The notes under the pieces: generated by a model | Seen by the model: only the letters and a program-made list of their open reading frames with translations | Told to the model about the DNA's origin: nothing | Databases searched by the model: none | Source: JAKACA01 sp050010115 | GTDB lineage: Bacteria > Actinomycetota > Acidimicrobiia > Acidimicrobiales > Bog-793 | Assembly (NCBI GenBank): GCA_050010115.1 | Contig: JBEKLQ010000033.1 | Span: 1-39,323 of the forward strand | Length of the DNA stretch: 39,323 nt | Direction: 5' to 3' | Made by a program: the position numbers and the translations under genes | Part shown: positions 25,401 to 32,523 of the stretch, in pieces | How positions within the stretch are numbered: position 1 is the stretch's first letter | How the letters are laid out: each line of letters starts with the position of its first letter

Positions 25401-25445
25401 AAGATCACCCAAGAGCCGGACGCGGAGGTTCTGCACTACCCACAT
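22299..25445 (-). CDS. SARP/BTAD-type ATPase transcriptional regulator
   Basis: A 1048-aa regulator of the AfsR kind. Residues about 5-95 form an OmpR-like winged helix (VRLLGDLQVDGCDLADLGRR, WGDDPPSRPSDQISVVVSRL). Residues about 100-245 are the bacterial transcriptional activation domain (LLTDPYDEVALRSLMEATAR, ELGVSPSPATEALHSAIL). A NACHT/AAA-like ATPase follows, with Walker A EGEAGMGKSRLL and Walker B LVLVIDDVHVADAATTRWL, and then a TPR-like helical C-terminal half. No C-terminal LuxR helix-turn-helix is present. Such proteins activate specialised-metabolite or stress operons on ATP-dependent signals. ATG 25445 has GGAG 5 bases upstream. The natural target is unknown; the convergent SnoaL operon and the divergent F420-type reductase gene are candidates. 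Confidence 0.88.
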   Translation of the reverse strand: MWVVQNLRVRLLGDLQVDGCDLADLGRRQVRTLLKVLALHHDRPVGLDRLIECLWGDDPPSRPSDQISVVVSRLRGVVGADRVRRSDAGYSLAVDWLDVDALREYSAEADRRLGTGAVGAARAAASAGLSLVRGPLLSDEPDAWWVDVERSELDLLVARLQRTAAAAALAASDWERAAELSDRVLLTDPYDEVALRSLMEATARSGRPASALTAYAGTRRRLAEELGVSPSPATEALHSAILLGELPTRVSEGPVPAVSPELPGRAVALAELDALFERAERGHGQVGVVEGEAGMGKSRLLQVWSDRLAARGAKVVSAACDELGQALPIQPLLDAVGQLVHRAGPGGIEQVVGPDIAVLGPLLGSSTEVAGAAQLAALTDPGAGEALLLAALFSVLRRQAEREPLVLVIDDVHVADAATTRWLRQAGRRLAHSRIAVVAARRTEEGVPLPGVTTMVLGPLDLEATATIVGPERAEELHARSGGNPLFLVELADADAEGDLPGSIRHAVEERCTRAGAAAATLRAAAVIGPSVDLDVLAAVTATAPHELLDHLEEGVRRRFLVEEGPRFVFAHALVREALASTVGAARAAFIHREAARALGVRAGADPLAVARHARLGGERAQASVMLVTAARMAVLRFDYEGALRLLDEAVALDDTVDARLERARVCSVLARYEQAADDIEAARSRGAGPEGLEIAAWSAHFQRRFDEALAFADRGAEEATEPDLRTSCLSLGGWVSLAAGDLAAAADRLEGALGTAPEASGRLAEAWLGWLRMNQGRPAETLKLVEHHDAKGLAAYRFPNAYALMAATMALAMLGRADEALVTLATLDAYVKRLGAWRWTPRPLNLRGWIVRNLGELNEADDLTQAAIEAARPLGLAEPLANALLDLASGRLLAGDLDAAGRLLTEAGPLADVEHAFRWRHELRGRLLRARLDLALGEAELAIVGAESLATDAAALGTPRYEVQARLAGAMAAHRIGGAVDHDEVARLLMRLDDLAGLEAWRITAEVAQEFGVGEWATLAGRRAGELRTRAGGYADALGREADRRLG

Positions 25446-25715
25446 CCTGGCTCCGGCGACTGCGGCACGCTGGATTGGGGCCGAGCCTCATAAGATCGAC
25501 CCGGTCTGAACTCCGCTCGCCTCCCAGAACCTCGCACGGAATCACAGCCAGGCGGGCGGTCCCAGACGCGCCCGATCGACGATGGGTACGCGTGCGGTGT
25601 CGGTGGTCAGCTCCGAGACGCTATGCCCGCCTCAGGGATTGGAATGAGCCGGGCGTCCGCCGGTGTTGCCCAGCAAGCGGGCGCGGGTGCGCCCTCTTGC
25701 AGTGAGGAGTGACAT
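25446..25715. other. Divergent promoter region
   Basis: 270 bases between the SARP regulator and the F420-type oxidoreductase. No coding sequence and no clear operator were found. Confidence 0.3.
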
Positions 25716-26375
25716 ATGAAGATCGGCATCATCGGCGCAGGCAACATCGGCGGCAACCTGACAAGGCGGTTCGCCGCCCTCGGCCACGAGGTCGCAGTAG
25801 CCAACTCCCGGGGTCCCGAGACCCTGGCCGACCTGGAGGCAGAGACGGGGGCGGCGGCGGTTCAAGCCACCGAGGCCGCGAACGGCGCCGACATCGTCAT
25901 CGTGACGGTTCCCGAGAAGCGGATCCCGGATCTCCCGGCTGGTCTGCTCGACGGAGCCACACCTGGCGCCGCCGTGATCGACACCTGCAACTACTACCCG
26001 AAGGAGCGCGACGGGCGCATAGACGCCATCGAGGACGGTGAGCCGGAGGGCCGATGGGTGGAGCGGCACTTAGCCCACCCGGTGATCAAGGTGTTCAACG
26101 GCATCTACGCCCAGCACCTTCTTGACCGTCATCTCCCCGCCGGGTCTCCCGGTCGCGTTGCGCTGCCCGTGGCTGGGGACGACGCGGGAGCCAAGGCCAA
26201 AGTAATGAGCCTCGTCGACGAGCTGGGCTTCGAGCCCGTCGACGCCGGCAGCCTGGCCGAGTCCTGGCGCCAGCAGCCGGGGACGCCGGTGTACGGCGCC
26301 GACCTGGACGCCGACGGGGTGCGCAAAGCGCTGGCCGAGGCTCCGGCAGAGCGACCCGCCCATTTTCGGGCATAG
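25716..26375 (+). CDS. NADPH-dependent F420 reductase-like oxidoreductase
   Basis: A 219-aa protein with an N-terminal Rossmann fold: IGIIGAGNIGGNLTRRFAAL (GxGxxG dinucleotide motif, residues 7-12), VAVANSRGPETLADLE (NADP-type SR motif after strand 2) and ADIVIVTVPEKRIPDL. The C-terminal helices (HPVIKVFNGIYAQHLLDRHL and VMSLVDELGFEPVDAGSLAE) match the F420-dependent NADP reductase family. It may exchange hydride between NADP and F420, or reduce another small substrate. AGGAG lies 7 bases before ATG 25716. It is monocistronic and divergent from the SARP regulator. Confidence 0.85.
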   Translation: MKIGIIGAGNIGGNLTRRFAALGHEVAVANSRGPETLADLEAETGAAAVQATEAANGADIVIVTVPEKRIPDLPAGLLDGATPGAAVIDTCNYYPKERDGRIDAIEDGEPEGRWVERHLAHPVIKVFNGIYAQHLLDRHLPAGSPGRVALPVAGDDAGAKAKVMSLVDELGFEPVDAGSLAESWRQQPGTPVYGADLDADGVRKALAEAPAERPAHFRA

Positions 26376-26518
26376 CGCCGTCTCTGCCGAGAGTGCTTGC
26401 CGCAGATCAGCTCATCTGTGTCATCCCTGTGAGCCGGCAACCGACCCCGGAGCCGATCCAGACGGCTCGGGTTCGGAGGCCACTCGACAAGCCTGCAACA
26501 GTTCGACGTACCTGAGGA

Positions 26519-27223
26519 TCAGGCCAGCGTGTTGTCGCGCCACGGCTGGCGGCCGTACTGGTCGACGTGCACGACCATTCCGACCGGTTTGCGAACCTTG
26601 CGCCCGTAGCGGCCTTTTGGCCAGCCGAGCGTCACGATGCAGCACGGCTCGACGGTCAGCGGAAGCTTGAGGATTCGACGCGCCACGGTGTTGGACCACA
26701 GCGGCAGCGTGATGAGCGCACCGCCTAGGCCGACAGACCTGGCCGCGAGTAGGAGGTTCTGGACGCCCGGGTAGATCGACCCGTAATGGCTCGACGCCGC
26801 GATCGGCGGCTCGGGGAGGAACGGCACTCGAGCACCGCTTCGCAGGCAGCACACGACAAGAACCGGAATCTCCTCGAAGTGCTCGACCTGCCATTGGACC
26901 GACTTCAGGATCTTGGCCGTTTGCTCATCGGTCTTGATCCTCTGGCCGAGCCCTCCGTAGAGCCTCCACGCCCGGCGGTACTGCGCAGCCAACGAAGCTT
27001 TCACGGCGCGGTCTTTTACGACCACGAACTCCCAATTCTGCCCGTTCGCGCCGGTCGGCGCTTCGAGCGCCAACTCCAGACATCGCAGCACGATGCGGTC
27101 ATCGACCGGATCGGATTCAACCCGGCGGACCGCCCGCTGGGTGAGCATTGCTTCGGCGAGCGGCATAGCAAGGCGGGCTTCCACATCGCTCGGATCATCG
27201 GTAGGAATCAGGATCTCGTCCAT
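26519..27223 (-). CDS. Nitroreductase-family FMN oxidoreductase
   Basis: A 234-aa protein. The FMN-binding MLTQRAVRRVESDPV (family: RRSxRxF), EAPTGANGQNWEFVVVKD and the SVGLGGALITLP block before the last strand are characteristic of the nitroreductase/flavin reductase fold. The central region has the usual helical insertion. It should use NAD(P)H to reduce nitro or quinone-like compounds as a dimer; the natural substrate is unknown. ATG 27223 is the first good start. It is transcribed in the same direction as the KdpD-like gene 147 bases upstream of it, with no overlap. Confidence 0.82.
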   Translation of the reverse strand: MDEILIPTDDPSDVEARLAMPLAEAMLTQRAVRRVESDPVDDRIVLRCLELALEAPTGANGQNWEFVVVKDRAVKASLAAQYRRAWRLYGGLGQRIKTDEQTAKILKSVQWQVEHFEEIPVLVVCCLRSGARVPFLPEPPIAASSHYGSIYPGVQNLLLAARSVGLGGALITLPLWSNTVARRILKLPLTVEPCCIVTLGWPKGRYGRKVRKPVGMVVHVDQYGRQPWRDNTLA

Positions 27224-27369
27224 GCCAGAGTCTCGCGGCCTTGCCCTGGGCTGCCAAACCCCGGGGACGTCCTGGCTACTCGACGAGGGACCGGTAGGAC
27301 CTCAGAGCACGGAACGATTCTTCCGTAGCGGGCGAGCCGGAAGGAGTCGACAAGACACGCCCGTCTCGA

Positions 27370-29319
27370 TTAGGCGCCGGACACGCCGGGCCCTGCCAGC
27401 CGCCGGATCCGTTCTAGCTGGATTCGCTCCTGCTCAAGGCGGATCTCGGACATGAAGACGTGCACGAGATCTGACTCCTCGGCGACAGCTCGGCCGGCGA
27501 GCACGAGCACGAGCCCGTCTCCGATCTCGACGAACGATGCTGCGTCTTCCGGACGCAGCGGAACGCGTTCTCCGGCAGCGGCTTCGACGTCCCAGTCGCG
27601 CCCGGCCGCTCTCAGCACGGCGACACCGTCGAGCTCGAGCGTGCGGCGAACGGAGTCGACCGTCTTCAACAGAGCCGGGGAGCCCGCCGCCACGAGGCAG
27701 TCAGCGGCTAAGCGCGCTAACCCGTCGGCCACGGCTCGCCTGCGTGCCCCGACCACGCCCGCATTGGTCAGCACGTTGACGAGGACGCTGACGACGGCGG
27801 CGACGGCCGTGAAGGCGATGAGGGCGAAGATCTCGTTTACCCGATCGAGCCTGAAGCTGTGAAGCGGGTGGGTGAGGTAGTAGTCGGCAAGAAGGATCCC
27901 GACCGCGGTTGCCAGCCCTGCTGGACCGAGTCCGCCAACGCCAGCCACGAGGATGACTGCGAGAAGCAAGGTCATAAGAGTCCCTGGCAAACCGACTGCC
28001 GAGCGGAAGGGCACAAGCGTGCCAGCGACAAGCGCCGGGGCAGCAAGGGCAAGAAGGTAGGCGACCGCTCTTCGACGCGCCGGTAGCTCGCTTCGGCGCC
28101 TGCGCCAATGCGGAAGGCGAAGCGGTGCCCCGCTCTTCATCCGAGGCGGAGGCCTGAGAGCGTCATCCGACTCGTTGCTCTTGCGTCTTCGTGCTCCAGT
28201 CGGCACCCTCGGGATGATGTGAACTTCTAGTTCCGGTGCGGCCCGCACGACATCATTGACCACGGAGCCGTGAGCGAGCTCGTAGACGCGCGATCGGCGA
28301 GTCGCTCCGAGTACGAGGTGCGTGGCCCGTTCCGTCTCGGCAAACTGCAGCACAGCGCGCCCGACGTCCTCCGCGCCGACCTCCGCGTACCGGCCTCCGA
28401 GCTCGGTCAGAAGACGGCGCTCGCCTTGCAGCCAGGCCGGCTCGGCCACCCTCGGATCGCTCGGCTCGCGAACTCGCAGACCAACGAGCTCTGAACCGGT
28501 CGATTTGGCGATCTGCGCGGCCCGGCGTAACAGGCGGTCACCCTCTTGAGCGCCGCTGAGGAGCGCTACCAGCCGTTGGGATGGAGATCGCAAGCCGCTT
28601 TCCTCGCGGTCCGGCTCTACGCTCATCGGAGTCTCGACAGCACCGTCAGCCTCCGCGCCTTCGAGAGCCTCGGGGCGACCGTGCTCGAACATCCAGCGCA
28701 GCGTCAAGGCATCGAGTGCCTCCAGGCGACCGGGACTGAAGAACCCGGCTAAGGCAGTGGTGGCCACCTTGGCGTCGAAGATCCCGCCCGTGCTGACTCG
28801 GTCACGCAACTGCGAGATGGCGACGCGGACGAAGTCGATCCGATCCGCCGACGCGATCAGCTCATCTGGCACGATCTCGTGCTGGGGTAGCCCTGTGATC
28901 CGCTCCACCTCGTCACTGAGGCTGGCGAGGTGTTGGACGTTCAGATTGCTGATGACGTCGATCCCGGCCGCCAAGAGCTGGTCGACGTCTTGCCAGCGCT
29001 TCTCGTGTGCGAGCCCGGGCGGATTCGAGTGAGCCAGCTCGTCGACCACGACCGTTTGCGGATGCCGCTCGAGGAGCGCCGGGAGGTCGGGCTCGTTGAA
29101 GTATCGGTCCCTGTAGGCAACCTGTCGTGGCGCCATCACGACGAGTCCCTCCAGCTGCTCGACAAGAGAAGAGCGCCCGTGTGTCTCGACAAGCCCGACG
29201 ACGATGTCCACCCCATGATCGGCCAGCCGGTGCGCCTCCTGAAGGCTGGCGTAGGTCTTGCCCACGGCCGGGGCGGCACCGAGGAAGATGTGAAGACGAC
29301 CCCTCTTCGCTCCGATCAC
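27370..29319 (-). CDS. KdpD-like sensor lacking the histidine kinase domains
   Basis: A 649-aa protein with the KdpD N-terminal domain (RGRLHIFLGAAPAVGKTYAS Walker A; VVVDELAHSNPPGLAHEKRW; LPQHEIVPDELIASADRIDF), a universal-stress-protein domain (VALLSGAQEGDRLLRRAAQI, LVLGATRRSRVYELAHGSVV), four transmembrane segments of the DUF4118 type (VAYLLALAAPALVAGTLVPF and following) and a GAF-like remainder. Full KdpD proteins are about 850-900 aa and end in HisKA and HATPase domains; neither is present, and the gene stops at GPGVSGA. No kdpE or kdpFABC is in the window. GTG 29319 has AGGA 8 bases upstream; ATG 29376 has no such site. A cyclic-di-AMP or K+ sensing role without phosphotransfer is an inference from the family. 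Confidence 0.84.
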   Translation of the reverse strand: MIGAKRGRLHIFLGAAPAVGKTYASLQEAHRLADHGVDIVVGLVETHGRSSLVEQLEGLVVMAPRQVAYRDRYFNEPDLPALLERHPQTVVVDELAHSNPPGLAHEKRWQDVDQLLAAGIDVISNLNVQHLASLSDEVERITGLPQHEIVPDELIASADRIDFVRVAISQLRDRVSTGGIFDAKVATTALAGFFSPGRLEALDALTLRWMFEHGRPEALEGAEADGAVETPMSVEPDREESGLRSPSQRLVALLSGAQEGDRLLRRAAQIAKSTGSELVGLRVREPSDPRVAEPAWLQGERRLLTELGGRYAEVGAEDVGRAVLQFAETERATHLVLGATRRSRVYELAHGSVVNDVVRAAPELEVHIIPRVPTGARRRKSNESDDALRPPPRMKSGAPLRLPHWRRRRSELPARRRAVAYLLALAAPALVAGTLVPFRSAVGLPGTLMTLLLAVILVAGVGGLGPAGLATAVGILLADYYLTHPLHSFRLDRVNEIFALIAFTAVAAVVSVLVNVLTNAGVVGARRRAVADGLARLAADCLVAAGSPALLKTVDSVRRTLELDGVAVLRAAGRDWDVEAAAGERVPLRPEDAASFVEIGDGLVLVLAGRAVAEESDLVHVFMSEIRLEQERIQLERIRRLAGPGVSGA

Positions 29320-29529
29320 GACACGATCCTGCCATCCGCGCTCCCCACGGCCAAGGGAACACACGACAAGGGGCATTCTTGCTCGTATCTGATCGGTCGG
29401 ATTCAACCGGGGAAGACCAGGGACCACCGACCCGCCCTACCAGCAGCAGGGCACCGCGGAGCATTCCCAGGAGCCCGGTGTAGTTGGGATGCCGGTGATG
29501 CCGCCGACCGAGAGTGAGGGATGCCCGTA

Positions 29530-29557
29530 AACGCGCATAGAGAAACGCGCATAGAGA
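29530..29557 (+). repeat. Tandem 14-bp direct repeat in divergent promoter region
   Basis: AACGCGCATAGAGA occurs twice without a gap (29530-29543 and 29544-29557), between the KdpD-like gene and the acyl-CoA synthetase gene. It may be two protein-binding sites; function unknown. Confidence 0.5.
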
Positions 29558-29719
29558 GAGGCGCGCAGTGACTCGCCCTGCTCGCCGTCCCTCAGGGTCT
29601 GCTCAAAGTGACCTTCGCCTCTGGCCTCGGGCGACGCACATCGGCAACCTTGGTGAAAGAAGACTCTCGACGATGCGACGAGCCGGAGTCGGATGACCCC
29701 GGCGGGAGAGGTGATGGTG

Positions 29720-31510
29720 ATGCGTGAGACCTCGGGTTCTCTTATGGATTCGCTTCCGCCAGATACCAATCTGCTCGAACCGGTGATCCAGCGTGCCGAG
29801 AAGGAACCCGGCCGGGTCATGGCCGCTTACCGGGACGGCGACCACTTCGTCGACGTGACAGCGGGTGAGTTCTACGAACGCTGCCGGGCCATAGCCAAGG
29901 GCATCGTCGCCAGTGGGCTCGAGCCCGGCGGTCGAGTTGCCCTCATGTCGCGGACGAGGCTGGAGTGGCTGCTGCTCGACTACGCCATCCTCGCCAGTGG
30001 CGGTGTGACCGTTCCGATCTACGAGACGTCGTCGGCTGAGCAGATGCAGTGGATCGTCCGTGACGGCGACGTGGAGATGCTCGTCGTCGAGACTCCGGCG
30101 ATGCGGGAGTTGTACGAGAGGGCGGGGACCTGGCCGGACGGGCATCCCGAGATCCTCGTCATTGACGACGGGGCTTTGGATGAGCTTGCCCGCCGCGGGG
30201 AGGCCGTGGCCGACGCCACCCTCGACGAGCGCATCGGTTCCCTCGGGGCCGCCAACGTCGCCACGATCATCTACACATCCGGTACGACCGGCCTGCCCAA
30301 GGGCTGCGTCCTCACCCACGGGAACCTCCGCGTCAACGTGTGGCAGACCATCGACGCGATCGGGTCGATGCTCCAACCCGACGAGGTCAGCCTCCTGTTC
30401 CTGCCGCTCGCCCACGTGCTCGCCAAGATCATCGCCCTTGTCGGCGTGGAATGGGGAACCAAGGGCGCCTTCGCCACCGACATGGGTGCGCTCCTCGAAG
30501 AGTTCGACATGGTGCAGCCCACGATGATTGCCGCCGTGCCCCGCATCTTCGAGAAGGTGTTCAACGGTGCCCAGCAGAAAGCGCACGCCGAAGGCCACGG
30601 GGCGATCTTCGACAAAGCCGCCGATGTCGCGGTGGAGTGGTCGCGGCACCACGGAGACCACGTTCCGCATCCGCTCACCTCAGCGGAACATGCGCTGTTC
30701 GATCAGCTCGTCTACAAGAAGGTCGAGGCAGCATTCGGTGGCCGACTGCGGTTCGCCTTCAGTGGTGGAGGCCCGCTAGGCGAGCGGCTCACGCACTTCT
30801 TCAACGGTGTGGGCGTCAAGGTATTCGAGGGTTATGGGCTCACGGAGACCAGCCCGACCCTGACGGTCAACCGTCTCGGCGCATGGAAACCGGGCACCGT
30901 GGGGCAGGCGCTGATGGACACGAGCATCCGTATCGCCCCTGACGGCGAGATCCTTGCCAAAGGACCGCAGGTCTTCCAGGGATACTGGCGCAACGAGCAA
31001 GCCACCTCGGAGACTTTCGATGCGGACGGATGGTTCAAGAGTGGCGACATCGGTGACCTCGACGGCGATGGCTACTTGCGTATCACCGGACGGAAGAAGG
31101 AGCTGATCGTGACCGCCGCTGGGAAGAACGTGGCGCCGGCACCGCTGGAGGATCGGATCCGCGCGCACCCACTGATCAGTCAGGCGGTGGTGGTCGGCGA
31201 CGCCCGTCCGTTCGTTGCGGCGCTGATCACTATCGACCAGGAAGCGTTCGCGACCTGGGCCACCCAGGGCGCCCTGGGTGGGACCGCAGTCTCCCAAGCC
31301 GTGGATCATCCGGCGTTGTTGGCGGAGGTCCAGGCAGCGATCGACGATGCCAACCAGTCGGTGTCAAGAGCGGAGTCGATTCGCAAGTTCGCTGTCCTGC
31401 CTCACGACCTGACGGTCGTGGACGGCGAGCTGACCCCGACGCTCAAAGTGCGGCGCGCCGTTGTGGAGAAAGCCTACGGCCCAGTCATCGATGACCTCTA
31501 CGGGAGCTGA
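29720..31510 (+). CDS. Long-chain fatty acid-CoA ligase (AMP-binding)
   Basis: A 596-aa adenylate-forming enzyme of the FACS/FadD15 kind. The motifs are complete: P-loop TIIYTSGTTGLPKGCVLTHG, FEGYGLTETSPTLTVN, GWFKSGDIGDLDGDGYLRIT and the C-terminal hinge GRKKELIVTAAGKNVAPAPL with its acyl-adenylate Lys in the conserved G-K-N context. It activates long-chain fatty acids to acyl-CoA at the membrane for beta-oxidation or lipid synthesis. Starts are clustered (29693, 29714, 29720); 29720 has the best match to the 16S tail (AGAGGTGAT) at proper spacing. The next gene is 39 bases downstream and may be co-transcribed. Confidence 0.88.
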   Translation: MRETSGSLMDSLPPDTNLLEPVIQRAEKEPGRVMAAYRDGDHFVDVTAGEFYERCRAIAKGIVASGLEPGGRVALMSRTRLEWLLLDYAILASGGVTVPIYETSSAEQMQWIVRDGDVEMLVVETPAMRELYERAGTWPDGHPEILVIDDGALDELARRGEAVADATLDERIGSLGAANVATIIYTSGTTGLPKGCVLTHGNLRVNVWQTIDAIGSMLQPDEVSLLFLPLAHVLAKIIALVGVEWGTKGAFATDMGALLEEFDMVQPTMIAAVPRIFEKVFNGAQQKAHAEGHGAIFDKAADVAVEWSRHHGDHVPHPLTSAEHALFDQLVYKKVEAAFGGRLRFAFSGGGPLGERLTHFFNGVGVKVFEGYGLTETSPTLTVNRLGAWKPGTVGQALMDTSIRIAPDGEILAKGPQVFQGYWRNEQATSETFDADGWFKSGDIGDLDGDGYLRITGRKKELIVTAAGKNVAPAPLEDRIRAHPLISQAVVVGDARPFVAALITIDQEAFATWATQGALGGTAVSQAVDHPALLAEVQAAIDDANQSVSRAESIRKFAVLPHDLTVVDGELTPTLKVRRAVVEKAYGPVIDDLYGS

Positions 31511-31528
31511 GCAGACACAGGCGTCTGC
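31511..31528 (+). terminator. Small intercistronic hairpin
   Basis: GCAGAC and GTCTGC form a 6-base stem with a 6-base loop directly after the ligase stop. There is no T tract, so it is at best a weak attenuator or mRNA-stability element between the ligase and acetyltransferase genes. Confidence 0.3.
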
Positions 31529-31549
31529 CTCGGCCGTGCAGAGCGCGTG

Positions 31550-32218
31550 ATGTTCGAGTCGTCCCCGACCTCCATGGCTGAGTCGATGGGCTCTATCCAC
31601 GAGCTGGCCGACCATACCCGGGTGCTTGTGCGGCCGCTTCTGCAGAGCGACCGGCACGAGCTGGCGATCGGCTACGAGCACCTGTCGGCAGAAGCCCGCC
31701 GCCTCAGGTTCTTCACCGCACCTTCACGGCTCTCGGACGCCGATCTGGAGTACCTCACCAATCTCGACTACCACGATCATTTCGCGTGGGCCGCATTCGC
31801 GATCGACGAGCCCGGTCAGCCAGGCATCAGCGTCGCCCGCTACATCCGAGACCCCACCCATCCCGACCACGCCGAGGTGGCGGTAACGGTGCTCGACGAT
31901 TACCAGCATCGGGGTCTCGGCACCCTCCTTTTGAAGATGCTCGCCGATCACGCCCGCAGCAACGGGATCACGACCTTCGTCAGCCACATCCTCTGGGACA
32001 ACCGGGAGATCCTCGAAGCGCTGGCCGCGGCAGGTGCTCGCATCGAGCCAGAGGAGCCAGGAGTCGCACGGGTAGCCATAGAGATCCCGGCACCCGAGAG
32101 CCCGACCCTTGTCAGCCTGGTCCGGGCCGCCCTGCGGGCTTTCGGGCGAGCAACCCGGGAGGTATTGGAGTCAGGGGCCGAGCCGAAGGCCGAGGGCGAC
32201 GAGGTCCAGCTCGAGTAG
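31550..32218 (+). CDS. GNAT-family N-acetyltransferase
   Basis: A 222-aa protein with one GNAT domain (residues about 20-165). Conserved pieces are VLVRPLLQSDRHELAIGYEH, LSAEARRLRFF, AEVAVTVLDDYQHRGLGTLL (acetyl-CoA loop QxRGLG) and VSHILWDNREILEALAAAGA (catalytic helix region). The opening LSAEARRLRFF block is typical of the group that acetylates proteins such as acyl-CoA synthetases (Pat-like). The adjacent ligase is therefore a plausible substrate, but this is inference only. No cyclic-nucleotide-binding domain is present. ATG 31550 is preferred over GTG 31547. Confidence 0.83.
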   Translation: MFESSPTSMAESMGSIHELADHTRVLVRPLLQSDRHELAIGYEHLSAEARRLRFFTAPSRLSDADLEYLTNLDYHDHFAWAAFAIDEPGQPGISVARYIRDPTHPDHAEVAVTVLDDYQHRGLGTLLLKMLADHARSNGITTFVSHILWDNREILEALAAAGARIEPEEPGVARVAIEIPAPESPTLVSLVRAALRAFGRATREVLESGAEPKAEGDEVQLE

Positions 32219-32523
32219 CCAGGCTGGCTCTCTTGTGCGTGGCGAAGCAATCGCTCGATGAATCCGACACGTCGACCCTGCGACCCAGGTCCTGACCAGG
32301 ATCATGCGATCCAAAGCTCAGAGACCGTTCCTCGCCGCGCAGCAGACCAACCGGCAACAGCTTGCGGTCGGTAGCGATACCCTTCCCGCGTGAAGTACAT
32401 GACACGCGACTTCGGGAGCGCTAGTACTTCCGCCCCGCCGGCGAGGCACCGTCACCCTGAGCGGGCCCTACTGGTTCGCGTCGCGACAGGCTGGGTAGCT
32501 CATCCGGCCGCGAGAGGTAGTCC
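32219..32523. other. Intergenic region upstream of ftsH
   Basis: About 300 bases with no coding sequence recognised. It should hold the ftsH promoter. A GAGAGGTAG ribosome site precedes ATG 32524. I saw no HAIR or CIRCE heat-shock operator. Confidence 0.4.
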
